The position numbers and the translations under genes were made by a program. The notes below the pieces were generated by a model. The model was not told where the DNA came from and ran no database searches. It saw only the letters and a program-made list of their open reading frames with translations. A stretch of DNA of 64,000 nucleotides, from contig NZ_JPOO01000003.1 in NCBI RefSeq assembly GCF_000733925.1, positions 248,001-312,000 of the forward strand, in the 5' to 3' direction. This document shows positions 17,451 through 26,098 of this stretch, piece by piece. The DNA comes from Arenibacter algicola. Lineage in GTDB: Bacteria > Bacteroidota > Bacteroidia > Flavobacteriales > Flavobacteriaceae. Every line of letters begins with the position of its first letter. Position 1 is the stretch's first letter.

Positions 17451-18914
17451 ATGAATATAACCACTGAAAATATACTTCTAGTCGGTTCTATACTACTTTT
17501 TATAAGTATAGTCGTCGGTAAGACTTCATATAAATTTGGAGTCCCTACCTTATTATTGTTTTTGGGGATTGGAATGTTGGCCGGTTCTGATGGCATTGGG
17601 GGAATCCGATTCGATGACCCTAAAATTGCACAATTCATTGGCATCGTATCCCTTAACTTTATATTATTCTCAGGAGGACTGGATACCAATTGGGGCTCTG
17701 TTAGGCCTATTTTGAAGGAAGGGCTTGTATTGTCGACATTGGGAGTATTATTCACCGCCCTTACCTTAGGTACATTTGTATGGTTTATTACCGACTTCAC
17801 CATATATGAAAGTATGCTGCTGGGTTCCATTGTCTCCTCTACGGATGCTGCTGCCGTTTTTTCCATTTTGCGATCCAAAAGCATGGCCTTAAAAACCAAT
17901 CTAAGACCTACCCTGGAATTGGAAAGCGGTAGTAACGACCCGATGGCTTATGTTTTAACCCTTGCATTCTTGACTTTGGTGATTCATCAAGATCAAAGTG
18001 TTTTTTCTATGATACCATTGTTTTTACAGCAGATGATCTTGGGTGGAGCAGCAGGTTTCGGTTTTGGGAAACTGAGTAAATACATAATCAACGGCCTTAA
18101 GCTCGACTTTGAAGGTCTCTACCCGGTTTTAGTAATAGCCCTGATGTTCGTTACATTTTCTGCAACCAACTTTGTTGGCGGAAATGGTTTTCTCGCCATA
18201 TACATATGTGCCGTATATCTTGGAAATCAGGATTTGATACATAAGAAAACCATTCTAAAAATGTTCGATGGTCTGGCCTGGTTAATGCAAATAGTGCTGT
18301 TCCTTACCCTGGGCCTTTTGGTATTCCCGTCTCAAATTATTCCGTACATCGGAATAGGTCTACTTATTTCGTTATTTCTCATTTTGATTGCACGTCCTAT
18401 CAGTGTTTTTCTTAGTCTGATTTTTTTCAAGATGCGGATGAAAAGACGATTTTATATTTCTTGGGTGGGTTTACGTGGAGCGGTGCCCATCGTATTTGCC
18501 ACCTATCCACTCTTGGCCGGAATAGACAAAGCCCACATGATATTCAATATAGTTTTCTTCATATCGGTGACTTCTATTTTAATTCAAGGAACTACACTCT
18601 CTATCGTAGCTAAATGGTTGGACGTTGCAATACCTGAAAAAGCAAAGAAGCTAACACCTACAGATCTATTGTTTTCTGAAGATCCAAAGACTATTATGAG
18701 GGAAATAGCCGTAGGTTCGGACTGTTATGCCGCCAACAAAAAGATTGTTGAATTGGGCTTTCCAAAAAATGCGATAATTGCCATGATCAAAAGGGGGGAT
18801 AAATTTATCACCCCTAGTGGATCTACTAAAATTGAGAGTGAGGATACACTAATTGTTTTAGCGGATCAACAAAAAATAATAGAAGAAGTATATAAAACAC
18901 TGAGGATAGAATAG
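17451..18914 (+). CDS. Cation/proton antiporter, CPA1 NhaP2-like
   Basis: A 487-residue membrane protein with about 12-13 helices through residue 395 and a cytosolic C-terminal RCK_C/TrkA-C-like domain (GFPKNAIIAMIKRGDKFITPSGSTKIESEDTLIVLADQ). The transport core is seen in SSTDAAAVFSIL and ELESGSNDPMAYVL, where the paired acidic residues of CPA1 exchangers lie. The added TrkA-C domain and overall length fit the NhaP2/CvrA potassium/proton group. It is a single gene flanked by 175 and 132 bp gaps. It exchanges K+ or Na+ for protons at the inner membrane; ion preference cannot be read from the sequence. Confidence 0.92.
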   Translation: MNITTENILLVGSILLFISIVVGKTSYKFGVPTLLLFLGIGMLAGSDGIGGIRFDDPKIAQFIGIVSLNFILFSGGLDTNWGSVRPILKEGLVLSTLGVLFTALTLGTFVWFITDFTIYESMLLGSIVSSTDAAAVFSILRSKSMALKTNLRPTLELESGSNDPMAYVLTLAFLTLVIHQDQSVFSMIPLFLQQMILGGAAGFGFGKLSKYIINGLKLDFEGLYPVLVIALMFVTFSATNFVGGNGFLAIYICAVYLGNQDLIHKKTILKMFDGLAWLMQIVLFLTLGLLVFPSQIIPYIGIGLLISLFLILIARPISVFLSLIFFKMRMKRRFYISWVGLRGAVPIVFATYPLLAGIDKAHMIFNIVFFISVTSILIQGTTLSIVAKWLDVAIPEKAKKLTPTDLLFSEDPKTIMREIAVGSDCYAANKKIVELGFPKNAIIAMIKRGDKFITPSGSTKIESEDTLIVLADQQKIIEEVYKTLRIE

Positions 18915-19046
18915 CCTAAAAACATTTTCTTTCATGCTACCGTGATGATCCGTTTTGTTACAAAATACAGCATAACAAGATAAGCTGAATAAAGCTATTC
19001 GATTTCAAAATATTTTTAGTTTTCACCCTGTTCTATATGGCTAGTA

Positions 19047-19421
19047 CTATTCCTTTTTGTCCATCAAAGGATTGGGGTAATTATCGGATTGATCTTCTAT
19101 GGTTTCATCCAAACAGACAAAATCCTTTTCCAAAAGTAGAAATAGTTCCTTGCCATTTTCCATGACAATGGTGTGTTGAAATCCTACACGATCGCTATTT
19201 GCCCAGACCAATTTATCCTTTTCAGGAAGGTACATTATAATGGTATCGTTTTTAAAATCAGCTTCCAAATGGGAAATATTATTCTTGCTCCGCAATACAT
19301 ATTTAAAGATGTGGTCCTTAAACTCTGTCTGCTCCTCATACAGTCCCTCTTTACAAAAGGTTTCCACCTCTGTCTTGGTTAGTCTATAGCGTATTGAGTT
19401 TCCTTTAATCCTTATTTTCAT
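19047..19421 (-). CDS. Small conserved protein linked to nitrite reductase (DUF7009-like)
   Basis: A 124-residue soluble protein beginning MKIRIKGNSIRYRLTKTEVE. I recognise the start as that of a Bacteroidota family (DUF7009, as I recall) found with nitrate/nitrite genes; no activity is known. No cysteine cluster, membrane helix or signal peptide is visible, and the C terminus is acidic and probably disordered. It is the last gene of the minus-strand nirB operon, 104 bp after the sensor kinase. A role in folding, cofactor insertion or regulation of the nitrate enzymes is only inferred from location. Confidence 0.75.
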   Translation of the reverse strand: MKIRIKGNSIRYRLTKTEVETFCKEGLYEEQTEFKDHIFKYVLRSKNNISHLEADFKNDTIIMYLPEKDKLVWANSDRVGFQHTIVMENGKELFLLLEKDFVCLDETIEDQSDNYPNPLMDKKE

Positions 19422-19525
19422 TTTAAATCTAACTTTAATAATAAACGTCCTGTCAAAGAAACCATTGCCCTTACTTTACTGTGAAGTCATTTCTAAACAC
19501 AGTAAAATCACGCTTTGGACAAGAA

Positions 19526-21373
19526 TTACTCCTCCGCAACAATTAGTTCCCTGCTATCCGTTTTATAGTTAATGGTTACCCTGGTACCCTTGCCGGGAAT
19601 GGAATTAATAAAAAGACGCCCGTTGATATAGTTCATTCTCTCTTTCATAAAGAAAAGTCCCATACCACCTTCGCTTGTATTTTTGGGTACCTTTCCCAAT
19701 ATGGTATCGTCAAAGCCCTTGCCATCATCATCGATGACTACACTTAAAATATTGTCATTAAAGTTAATGGTAACCAAAATATAATTGGCCTCGGCGTACT
19801 TTATGGCATTATTTACCGCTTCCTGTACTACGCGATAAATATTTGTTTCTGCCAAGGAATTAAAACGTATGTTCTCTTCAGTCTTATTTTCGAAGAGTAT
19901 ATTTTTACCGGTAAGCTTGGAGAGTTCATGGGTCATTTTGTGCAATGCGGGAAAAATCCCATGATCACTAAGTTCCGGAGGGGTCAGGTTAAAAGTGGCA
20001 GTGCGCACTCCTTTGATCAAATCGCTCGCAAGGCTTTTAATGTATTCTATTTTCTCGGCCGTTTTTTCCTTATTGCTTAAATTGATCGATTCTATATTAA
20101 ACTTCAAAGCAGTCAACATTTGTCCAATGCCATCATGGATATCTTTGGCAATTCTTTTGCGCTCCTCCTCCTGACCTTCAACAATCTGGCTAGCCTGTAA
20201 CTGCTTTTGCCTCATGGTCTCTTCGTAATTGGCCTGCGTTAACTGGGCTACTTTTAGTTCGTTCTGCTTGCGTTCCGTTATATCTGAACATAATATTAGA
20301 ATGGACTGTTGGGCACTGGATTGGTGCATTGGGATAATGGACATATCCAGCCAGAGCGACTCCCCTTTAGTAGTTTTGATCTTTATTTCTTCGGTCCTGA
20401 TATTTTTCCTATTACTTTTTAATACTTCCGCCAGATATTGCTGTTGCCCTTCATCTGTTGTCAATATTTCATATAACGGCCTATTTAACTCCTGAGCGTT
20501 ACGCCCTAAAAGTTCATTGAACTTCTTACTGATAAAAACAACATTTCCATCTTGTTTGGCACTTGCAAAAAGGGCGGCATTATCTATAACAAAATTAAGC
20601 TCCTGTAGTTCCTGTAAAGATTTTTCCTTTTCTTGGAAAAGTTTTTTAATCTCCTTGGCATTTTCATCCGATTTTTTGTGCGCGACAATTAAATTCTTGA
20701 TAGTATTTCTAATTTGAAGGGAAAGAGGCTTAAATATGAAAAATATCTCCAAAATCAATATAAGGAGCGATATGGCCAATAATAGATATTCCTTAAACTT
20801 TAAATTCTGTAAATGTGTTTTACTAAGGACGTCATATTTATTGACGATGGCATCCATCATCGTTAAAAAAGTACGCTCATTTTCCAAAAGGATATCAACA
20901 TACAATTGGTCCGGAATTGATTTTCCCGATTCCCTAAAATCGGCCAAGATATTTTCTACGGCACTTACCATGGCATCGTAATGAGGATTTATTTTATGAA
21001 AAAGCTCTTGGACTTCCTCATTCTCATCCTTTGAAATACCCATGGCCACATCACTGTGTTGAAGCGCTTGATGGGATTCTTTCCAAACCGTTAAGGTTTC
21101 CCTTAATTCTGCAAATATTTGATTTCTCTGTTCAGGATCGGACAATTCCTTTAATAGAAGTACTTCCTTGGTCAATTTTTGACTATAGGCCCTTTGCCTG
21201 CCAGCAACGTTGATCACTTTTGAATCGTCCAGTTGGGAATTTAAATGATGCTGAATCAAGATCTGGGCAACAACTATACTTAAGGCAATAGCGGCCAAGG
21301 CCAATAAATACCACTTCCGGATCCTTAGAAAGGTGGTAGTATCCAGGGGTGCATGGTAATTATCCTCGTTCAT
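19526..21373 (-). CDS. NarX-like sensor histidine kinase
   Basis: A 615-residue kinase. Membrane helices at about 21-42 and 195-215 flank a periplasmic helical domain of the PilJ/NarX-N type. Right after the first helix comes VINVAGRQRAYSQKLTKE (53-70), which resembles the nitrate-binding P-box of NarX/NarQ. A PAS domain spans about 255-370. The HisKA_3 motif is EEERKRIAKDIHDGIGQML with phospho-acceptor His413, and the ATPase has the N-box EAVNNAIKYA and a G-box DDDGKGFD. No response regulator is adjacent; the likely partner is the LuxR-type regulator at 29248-29919. It is co-oriented with nirBD and DUF4202 (29 bp gap), so it is probably induced with them. Confidence 0.9.
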   Translation of the reverse strand: MNEDNYHAPLDTTTFLRIRKWYLLALAAIALSIVVAQILIQHHLNSQLDDSKVINVAGRQRAYSQKLTKEVLLLKELSDPEQRNQIFAELRETLTVWKESHQALQHSDVAMGISKDENEEVQELFHKINPHYDAMVSAVENILADFRESGKSIPDQLYVDILLENERTFLTMMDAIVNKYDVLSKTHLQNLKFKEYLLLAISLLILILEIFFIFKPLSLQIRNTIKNLIVAHKKSDENAKEIKKLFQEKEKSLQELQELNFVIDNAALFASAKQDGNVVFISKKFNELLGRNAQELNRPLYEILTTDEGQQQYLAEVLKSNRKNIRTEEIKIKTTKGESLWLDMSIIPMHQSSAQQSILILCSDITERKQNELKVAQLTQANYEETMRQKQLQASQIVEGQEEERKRIAKDIHDGIGQMLTALKFNIESINLSNKEKTAEKIEYIKSLASDLIKGVRTATFNLTPPELSDHGIFPALHKMTHELSKLTGKNILFENKTEENIRFNSLAETNIYRVVQEAVNNAIKYAEANYILVTINFNDNILSVVIDDDGKGFDDTILGKVPKNTSEGGMGLFFMKERMNYINGRLFINSIPGKGTRVTINYKTDSRELIVAEE

Positions 21374-21402
21374 TTCCCAAAAGTGTTGTTCAAATTTAGA
21401 CT

Positions 21403-21990
21403 TTATCCCTTAAGTGCTTTACCTACCAACTCTAGCGATTCCTTTGACAAGGGTAGCTTCAAGGCCGTGTCATGACCTTTTTCAGACATTTTTCGCCATG
21501 TTTTTTGAAGAATATCGATTAGTTTTTCCTCCGGATATTTATGTGAAAATGGCTCAAAATAGAATTCAAGAAATACCAGACAAATTACATCTTCCAAAGT
21601 CTGTGTCTCTGCATTTTTTTTGAGTTGCTTCTTTTCCAATAAAAAAGCTACCTTATCTATCATTTCTTGATCATAGCCCACTTCCCGGAGAATGGCACTA
21701 GCTTTCTCTGCATGAAATTTTTTCAGGTCCTGCCTCCATTTTAAATAGCCCGTCCTGTTCATTTCATAGGATTCCCTTGGTATCTCCCATCTGCGGATAT
21801 GCTGACACCTAGCCGTAAGCTGTAAAGATTCCGGAGCCTCGGGATCAAATGTTTTTAACTTCTCTGTCATTCTCATGGCATATAGCAACTCCTTGGGATA
21901 CTCCTTGCCCTGCCATACTTCTACATTAGGATCATTGGCATTTGCTTCGTCAAACAGGCGAAAGGCACTTTTCAATTTTTCTGTGGCCAT
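21403..21990 (-). CDS. DUF4202 domain protein
   Basis: A 195-residue soluble protein. The segment ARCQHIRRWEIPRESYEMNRTGYLKWRQDLKKFHAE has the His/Asp-type spacing of a helical metal-binding fold, and I recognise the protein as DUF4202, a family repeatedly located beside nirBD. No activity is established. It lies 24 bp downstream of nirD and 29 bp upstream of the sensor kinase, firmly inside the operon. A hydrolase or accessory role in siroheme or nitrite metabolism is possible but unproven. Confidence 0.85.
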   Translation of the reverse strand: MATEKLKSAFRLFDEANANDPNVEVWQGKEYPKELLYAMRMTEKLKTFDPEAPESLQLTARCQHIRRWEIPRESYEMNRTGYLKWRQDLKKFHAEKASAILREVGYDQEMIDKVAFLLEKKQLKKNAETQTLEDVICLVFLEFYFEPFSHKYPEEKLIDILQKTWRKMSEKGHDTALKLPLSKESLELVGKALKG

Positions 21991-22014
21991 AACTCACTTT
22001 GGTTTTTTCCAAAG

Positions 22015-22392
22015 CTATTCAGAAAAACCAATATAAACAAAGTCGTTCTCTATTTTAACCGGATATGTTGCTATGCTGTTCAAATCCCCATTTAGATGCT
22101 TGCCCGTTTTTAAGGAAAAGGAATTTTTATGCAGGGGACAGGCTACTTTGGGTTCGCCTTGATCTTCTCCTATCATTCCCCGAGAAAGGACCATTTCCAT
22201 TTTATGGGGGCATAGATTCTGGCAGGCATACCATGTTCCTTCCCTTGTAAAATTAAAAACTGCAATTTGCATTCCCTTATATTTTACACAGGCACCACCG
22301 TTTTCTGGAAATTTTTCCACGGGGGCCGCCTTAAACCAAAGACTCACTTTTTCTGGTTCCACTGCTTCGTAAGTGTTTAAAATTGAAATCAT
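22015..22392 (-). CDS. nirD: Nitrite reductase (NADH) small subunit NirD
   Basis: A 125-residue Rieske-fold protein (E. coli NirD is about 108). It keeps both cluster-ligand pairs, CPH in QNLCPHKMEM and CPLH in VACPLHKNSF, so it can bind a [2Fe-2S] cluster; the E. coli protein lacks these ligands. It partners the large subunit encoded 89 bp upstream in cytosolic NADH-dependent reduction of nitrite to ammonium. Order nirB-nirD-DUF4202-kinase on one strand indicates cotranscription. Confidence 0.93.
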   Translation of the reverse strand: MISILNTYEAVEPEKVSLWFKAAPVEKFPENGGACVKYKGMQIAVFNFTREGTWYACQNLCPHKMEMVLSRGMIGEDQGEPKVACPLHKNSFSLKTGKHLNGDLNSIATYPVKIENDFVYIGFSE

Positions 22393-22481
22393 CTGTCTAT
22401 ATTTTTAAAGGTCGTAATGCTAGTTGACCCCTTATTGAACATATTTTAATTAGTTATAAAAATTTGGATCCAACCTTAGAA

Positions 22482-24998
22482 CTAGACCCAGGCCTTAGGC
22501 ATTTTCTGTTCCCTTAAGGAAACAAATTCAATGTTGTCGTCAGTGTCTTCGGCGTTCACAAAATGGGTATATCTTGCCCTTATTTCTGGATTTTCTACAG
22601 CCTCTTTCCATTCGCATTTGTAGGTGTCCACCAAATACTGCATTTCGCTGTCTAACTGATCGGCAATGCCAAGGCTATCATTTATAACCACGTCTTTAAC
22701 ATAGTCTATACCACCTTCCAGTTTATCCAACCAAGCAGCGGTACGGGTTAGGGGAGGAGCGGTTTGTATATAGTACATTAAAAATCGATCTACATATTTG
22801 GTAGCCGTAATCTTGTCCACCTTTTCGGCAAGTAATTGTGCATGCTGTGGATTGGCTCCTCCATTTCCACAAATATATACGTTCCATCCACCTTCAACAG
22901 CGATAAAACCGAAATCCTTATTTCTGGCCTCTGCACATTCCCTTATACATCCGGAAACACCTCCCTTAATTTTGTGCGGGGAACGTATGCCCTTATAGCG
23001 ATTCTCTATATCAATGGCAAAAGTCACACTTTCATCCATCCCATATCTACACCACGTAGAACCTACACAACTTTTCACGGTGCGCAGCGATTTTCCGTAG
23101 GCCTGGCCCGTTTCAAAGCCTTCCGCAATCAGTTCCTCCCATATAAATGGTAGTTCGTGCAATTGAGCCCCAAACATGTCTATACGTTGCCCGCCCGTAA
23201 TTTTGGTGTACAGATCGTATTTTTGTGCTATTCTTCCGATGGCCAAAAGCTGTTTTGGGGTAATTTCTCCAGCTGCTACCCTTGGAACTACGGAATAGGT
23301 CCCGTTCCTTTGAATATTGGCCAAATATCGATCATTCGTGTCCTGTATGGTTGCTTGCCTATTGGCAGTTTCGTTATATATACTAGCGAATATAGAGGCT
23401 ACTGCAGGCTTACAAACTTCACATCCATGTCCTTTTCCAACCTCGTCCAAAAGCGAATCATAATCCTCAATTTTTCTAAGTTTTACAATATCATATAGTT
23501 CCTGTCTGGAATATTCAAAATGCTCGCAAATGGACTCCTTAACTACTTTTCCCAGGGATTTGAGAGTTTCCTTCACCAAATCGTCTACCATTGGTTTGCA
23601 CCCGCCGCAACCAGTAGTTGCCTTGGTAGCTTTGGAAATTGCTTTTACGCTTTCGTTGCCATCATCTTTTACGGAGCAACATATTTGTCCTTTGGTAACC
23701 GCTTCACAGGAGCACACCACTGCCGTATCCGGTAGGTCCATGGCACTGCCAAATGAAACATCCTCACCACCGCGACTTCCTAAAATTAGATTTTCAGGAT
23801 TTTTGGGCAAGGGCATTTCATTGAGATACATCTGCAAGAGCATGTTATAATCTTTGGCATCACCTACCAAGATTCCGCCCAGAAGCCTTTTGCCGTCATG
23901 ACTTACGTTAATTCTTTTATATAGACTCTCCGTTTTGTTTTCAAAAATGATGGAATGACCTTTTTCTGCCGGCATAAAGGGAGTTCCAAAACTGGCTACG
24001 TCCACACCTATCAGTTTAAGTTTGGTAGACATATCTATCTCTGCTGCCATGACCGTCTCCTCAATACCTAGAATTTGATCTACTGCAACACCTGCCATCT
24101 CGTATCCGGGAGCAACCAGACCATAGATCATTTGGTTATAAAGGGCTATTTCACCAATAGCAAAAATACTGGGGTCTGAAGTTCTCATTTTATTATCCAC
24201 CACTATACCACCTCTGGTACCCATTTTAAGGCCGCAACTTTTTCCCAATTCGTCCCTAGGTCTTATTCCTGCGGAAATTACCAACATATCTACATTAAGG
24301 ACATCATCTTCCCCAAATTCCATCCCTATGACATGGCCATTGCCCAAAATCTGATTGGTAGCTTTGCTCAAATGAATATTGATTCCCATAGATTCCAACT
24401 TCACCTGTAATACCTTACTACTCCTGGTATCCAACTGTCTGGGCATTAATTTAGGGGCAAACTCTACCACATGGGGCTCCATACCCATATCCATAACGGC
24501 CTTGGCCGCTTCAAGACCTAATAGTCCACCCCCCAAAATGGCCGCCTTTGGCCTTTCTACTGTTTTCTTTATTTTTTCCGCATAGGCCAAGGTATCTTCC
24601 AAATCTTCTATAGTCCTATAAACGAACACACCATCCTTATCAACTCCATTTATTTGTGGTACAAACGGACTAGAGCCGGTTGCCAACACCAAATAATCAT
24701 AATTAAAGGTCTTTTCGCTGAGGGTGGTAATTGTTTTTGAATTTCTGTGAATATCCGTTACCCTCTCATTGGTATAAAGTTCAATGTTATTTTTCTGGTA
24801 CCATTCTCTGGGAGCCATGGATAAACGCTCCGCATCACCATTTTCAAAATACTCACTTAAATGTACCCTATCATAGGCAACTCTTGGTTCTTCTCCGAAA
24901 ACAATTAGTTTAAAGGAGTCTTGGTCAACTTTGGAAACAAATTTCTCACAGAATTTGTATCCAACCATTCCATTTCCAACTACAATTACGGTCTTCAT
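22482..24998 (-). CDS. nirB: Nitrite reductase (NADH) large subunit NirB
   Basis: An 838-residue enzyme of normal NirB length. The N-terminal FAD/NAD(P) module starts VIVVGNGMVGYKF, with a second nucleotide site at AAILGGGLLGLEAAKA. A BFD-like [2Fe-2S] domain follows (VCSCEAVTKGQ ... TGCGGCKP), then a second partial one (GHGCEVCKP). The siroheme/[4Fe-4S] ligands are CVGSTWC and SGCIREC in the C-terminal third. It reduces nitrite to ammonium with NADH. The start codon lies about 20 nt from the predicted transcription start in a promoter packed with TACGTA boxes and divergent from cobA, which makes the siroheme precursor. Confidence 0.96.
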   Translation of the reverse strand: MKTVIVVGNGMVGYKFCEKFVSKVDQDSFKLIVFGEEPRVAYDRVHLSEYFENGDAERLSMAPREWYQKNNIELYTNERVTDIHRNSKTITTLSEKTFNYDYLVLATGSSPFVPQINGVDKDGVFVYRTIEDLEDTLAYAEKIKKTVERPKAAILGGGLLGLEAAKAVMDMGMEPHVVEFAPKLMPRQLDTRSSKVLQVKLESMGINIHLSKATNQILGNGHVIGMEFGEDDVLNVDMLVISAGIRPRDELGKSCGLKMGTRGGIVVDNKMRTSDPSIFAIGEIALYNQMIYGLVAPGYEMAGVAVDQILGIEETVMAAEIDMSTKLKLIGVDVASFGTPFMPAEKGHSIIFENKTESLYKRINVSHDGKRLLGGILVGDAKDYNMLLQMYLNEMPLPKNPENLILGSRGGEDVSFGSAMDLPDTAVVCSCEAVTKGQICCSVKDDGNESVKAISKATKATTGCGGCKPMVDDLVKETLKSLGKVVKESICEHFEYSRQELYDIVKLRKIEDYDSLLDEVGKGHGCEVCKPAVASIFASIYNETANRQATIQDTNDRYLANIQRNGTYSVVPRVAAGEITPKQLLAIGRIAQKYDLYTKITGGQRIDMFGAQLHELPFIWEELIAEGFETGQAYGKSLRTVKSCVGSTWCRYGMDESVTFAIDIENRYKGIRSPHKIKGGVSGCIRECAEARNKDFGFIAVEGGWNVYICGNGGANPQHAQLLAEKVDKITATKYVDRFLMYYIQTAPPLTRTAAWLDKLEGGIDYVKDVVINDSLGIADQLDSEMQYLVDTYKCEWKEAVENPEIRARYTHFVNAEDTDDNIEFVSLREQKMPKAWV

Positions 24999-25084
24999 AC
25001 GTATACTATTAAATGTTACGTAGCAATATTACGTATAATTACGTAATATTTATATGTTTTTATGAAAATAAATACGTAGGTTTG
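24998..25084. promoter_or_regulatory. Divergent nirB/cobA promoter region with five TACGTA boxes
   Basis: TACGTA occurs at 24998-25003, 25017-25022, 25030-25035, 25040-25045 and 25073-25078. On the minus strand the box at 25030-25035 runs into a near -7 element (TACGTAATATTG, 25035 to 25024) with a second box exactly 10 bp upstream, giving a nirB start about 20 nt before the ATG. On the plus strand the box at 25073-25078 runs into a perfect -7 TAGGTTTG (25077-25084) for cobA. Six-base palindromes at this density are not expected by chance, and the same layout recurs upstream of narK and the nitrate reductase. Confidence 0.75.
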
Positions 25085-25124
25085 TTGCGAAATTCTTAAT
25101 TGCACATCTAAAAAAGTAGAAATC

Positions 25125-25892
25125 ATGAGTATATCCAAAGACCCAAAAGTTAGCTTAGTAGGTGCTGGTCCGGGAAGTAGCGACCTTATTACCATTAGAG
25201 GATATAGAACATTGGAAGATGCAGATGTAATCTTATATGATGCTCTTATAAGTACGGATTTACTTCAGGAACTAAATCCGGATATTCCCAAAATCTATGT
25301 AGGGAAAAGATGTGGAGAGCATTCCCTAACCCAAGAGGAGATTAATAAACTAATAGTGGAAAAAGCCTTTATCCACGGACATGTTGTGCGATTAAAGGGA
25401 GGTGATCCTTTTGTTTTCGGTAGAGCCAGTGAAGAATTGGAATACGTGGAATCATTCGGTATACCTGTAACAGTGGTGCCAGGGGTAACCAGTGCCATAG
25501 CCGTTCCTGCCAGCCAGGGAATTCCGGTAACCAGACGGGGAATAAGCAGCAGCTTTTGGGTGATGACAGCCACAAAACGCGATGGCTCCTTTTCCGAAGA
25601 TCTGGAGCTTGCTGCCAAGTCATCTGCTACCATGATCATATTAATGGGAGTACGTAGATTTTTGGAAATAGCTGATAAAATTGCTGAGAATAGAAATGGA
25701 CTAACCCCTTTTGCCGTTATTCAAAATGGAACTGTTGAGAACGAAACCTGTGTAACTGGACTTCTAAAAGATGCAGGCTCCCTTGTTGACCAAATAGATA
25801 TTACACAACCTGGAATAATAGTAGTTGGGGAAGTAGTAGCCGAACATCCGTCCTTTTTTGAAGAGGAAATCCAACGTGCACTCTACTATTAG
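25125..25892 (+). CDS. cobA: Uroporphyrinogen-III C-methyltransferase
   Basis: A 255-residue SAM-dependent methyltransferase. The N-terminal VSLVGAGPGSSDLITIRG and VRLKGGDPFVFGRASEE are the two signature blocks of the family, followed by VPGVTSAIAVPASQGIPVTRR. It converts uroporphyrinogen III to precorrin-2, the first committed step to siroheme, the cofactor of NirB. It is monofunctional: no CysG-type dehydrogenase/chelatase domain is attached, so those steps must be encoded elsewhere. The divergent shared promoter ties cofactor supply to nirB expression. Confidence 0.95.
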   Translation: MSISKDPKVSLVGAGPGSSDLITIRGYRTLEDADVILYDALISTDLLQELNPDIPKIYVGKRCGEHSLTQEEINKLIVEKAFIHGHVVRLKGGDPFVFGRASEELEYVESFGIPVTVVPGVTSAIAVPASQGIPVTRRGISSSFWVMTATKRDGSFSEDLELAAKSSATMIILMGVRRFLEIADKIAENRNGLTPFAVIQNGTVENETCVTGLLKDAGSLVDQIDITQPGIIVVGEVVAEHPSFFEEEIQRALYY

Positions 25893-26012
25893 GTATCAAA
25901 CTAAAACCTCACATTTACAATATGGCAACAGGACTAACTAATTAATTACAATTTCACAATCGCAAGCTTAATATTTTCCCACCTTCATAAAAACACTACT
26001 TATTTACAGTAT

Positions 26013-26057
26013 TACGTAAAAATAATAAGTAATAATACGTAGAAATACGTATTTTTG
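26013..26057 (+). promoter_or_regulatory. narK promoter with TACGTA boxes and -7 element
   Basis: TACGTA occurs at 26013-26018, 26036-26041 and 26046-26051. The last two are 10 bp apart, and the last continues directly into the -7 element TATTTTTG (26050-26057). The predicted start is near 26062, which places the narK ATG at 26099 and excludes an upstream in-frame TTG at 26060. The layout is the same as at nirB. Confidence 0.75.
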
Positions 26058-26098
26058 AATTGTTAAACGAAATAACTAATCCTATAAACAATTCAGTT

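Noticed and set aside
26060..26098. TTG start for narK
   Set aside because: The predicted transcription start lies at about 26062, so the ATG at 26099 is used.
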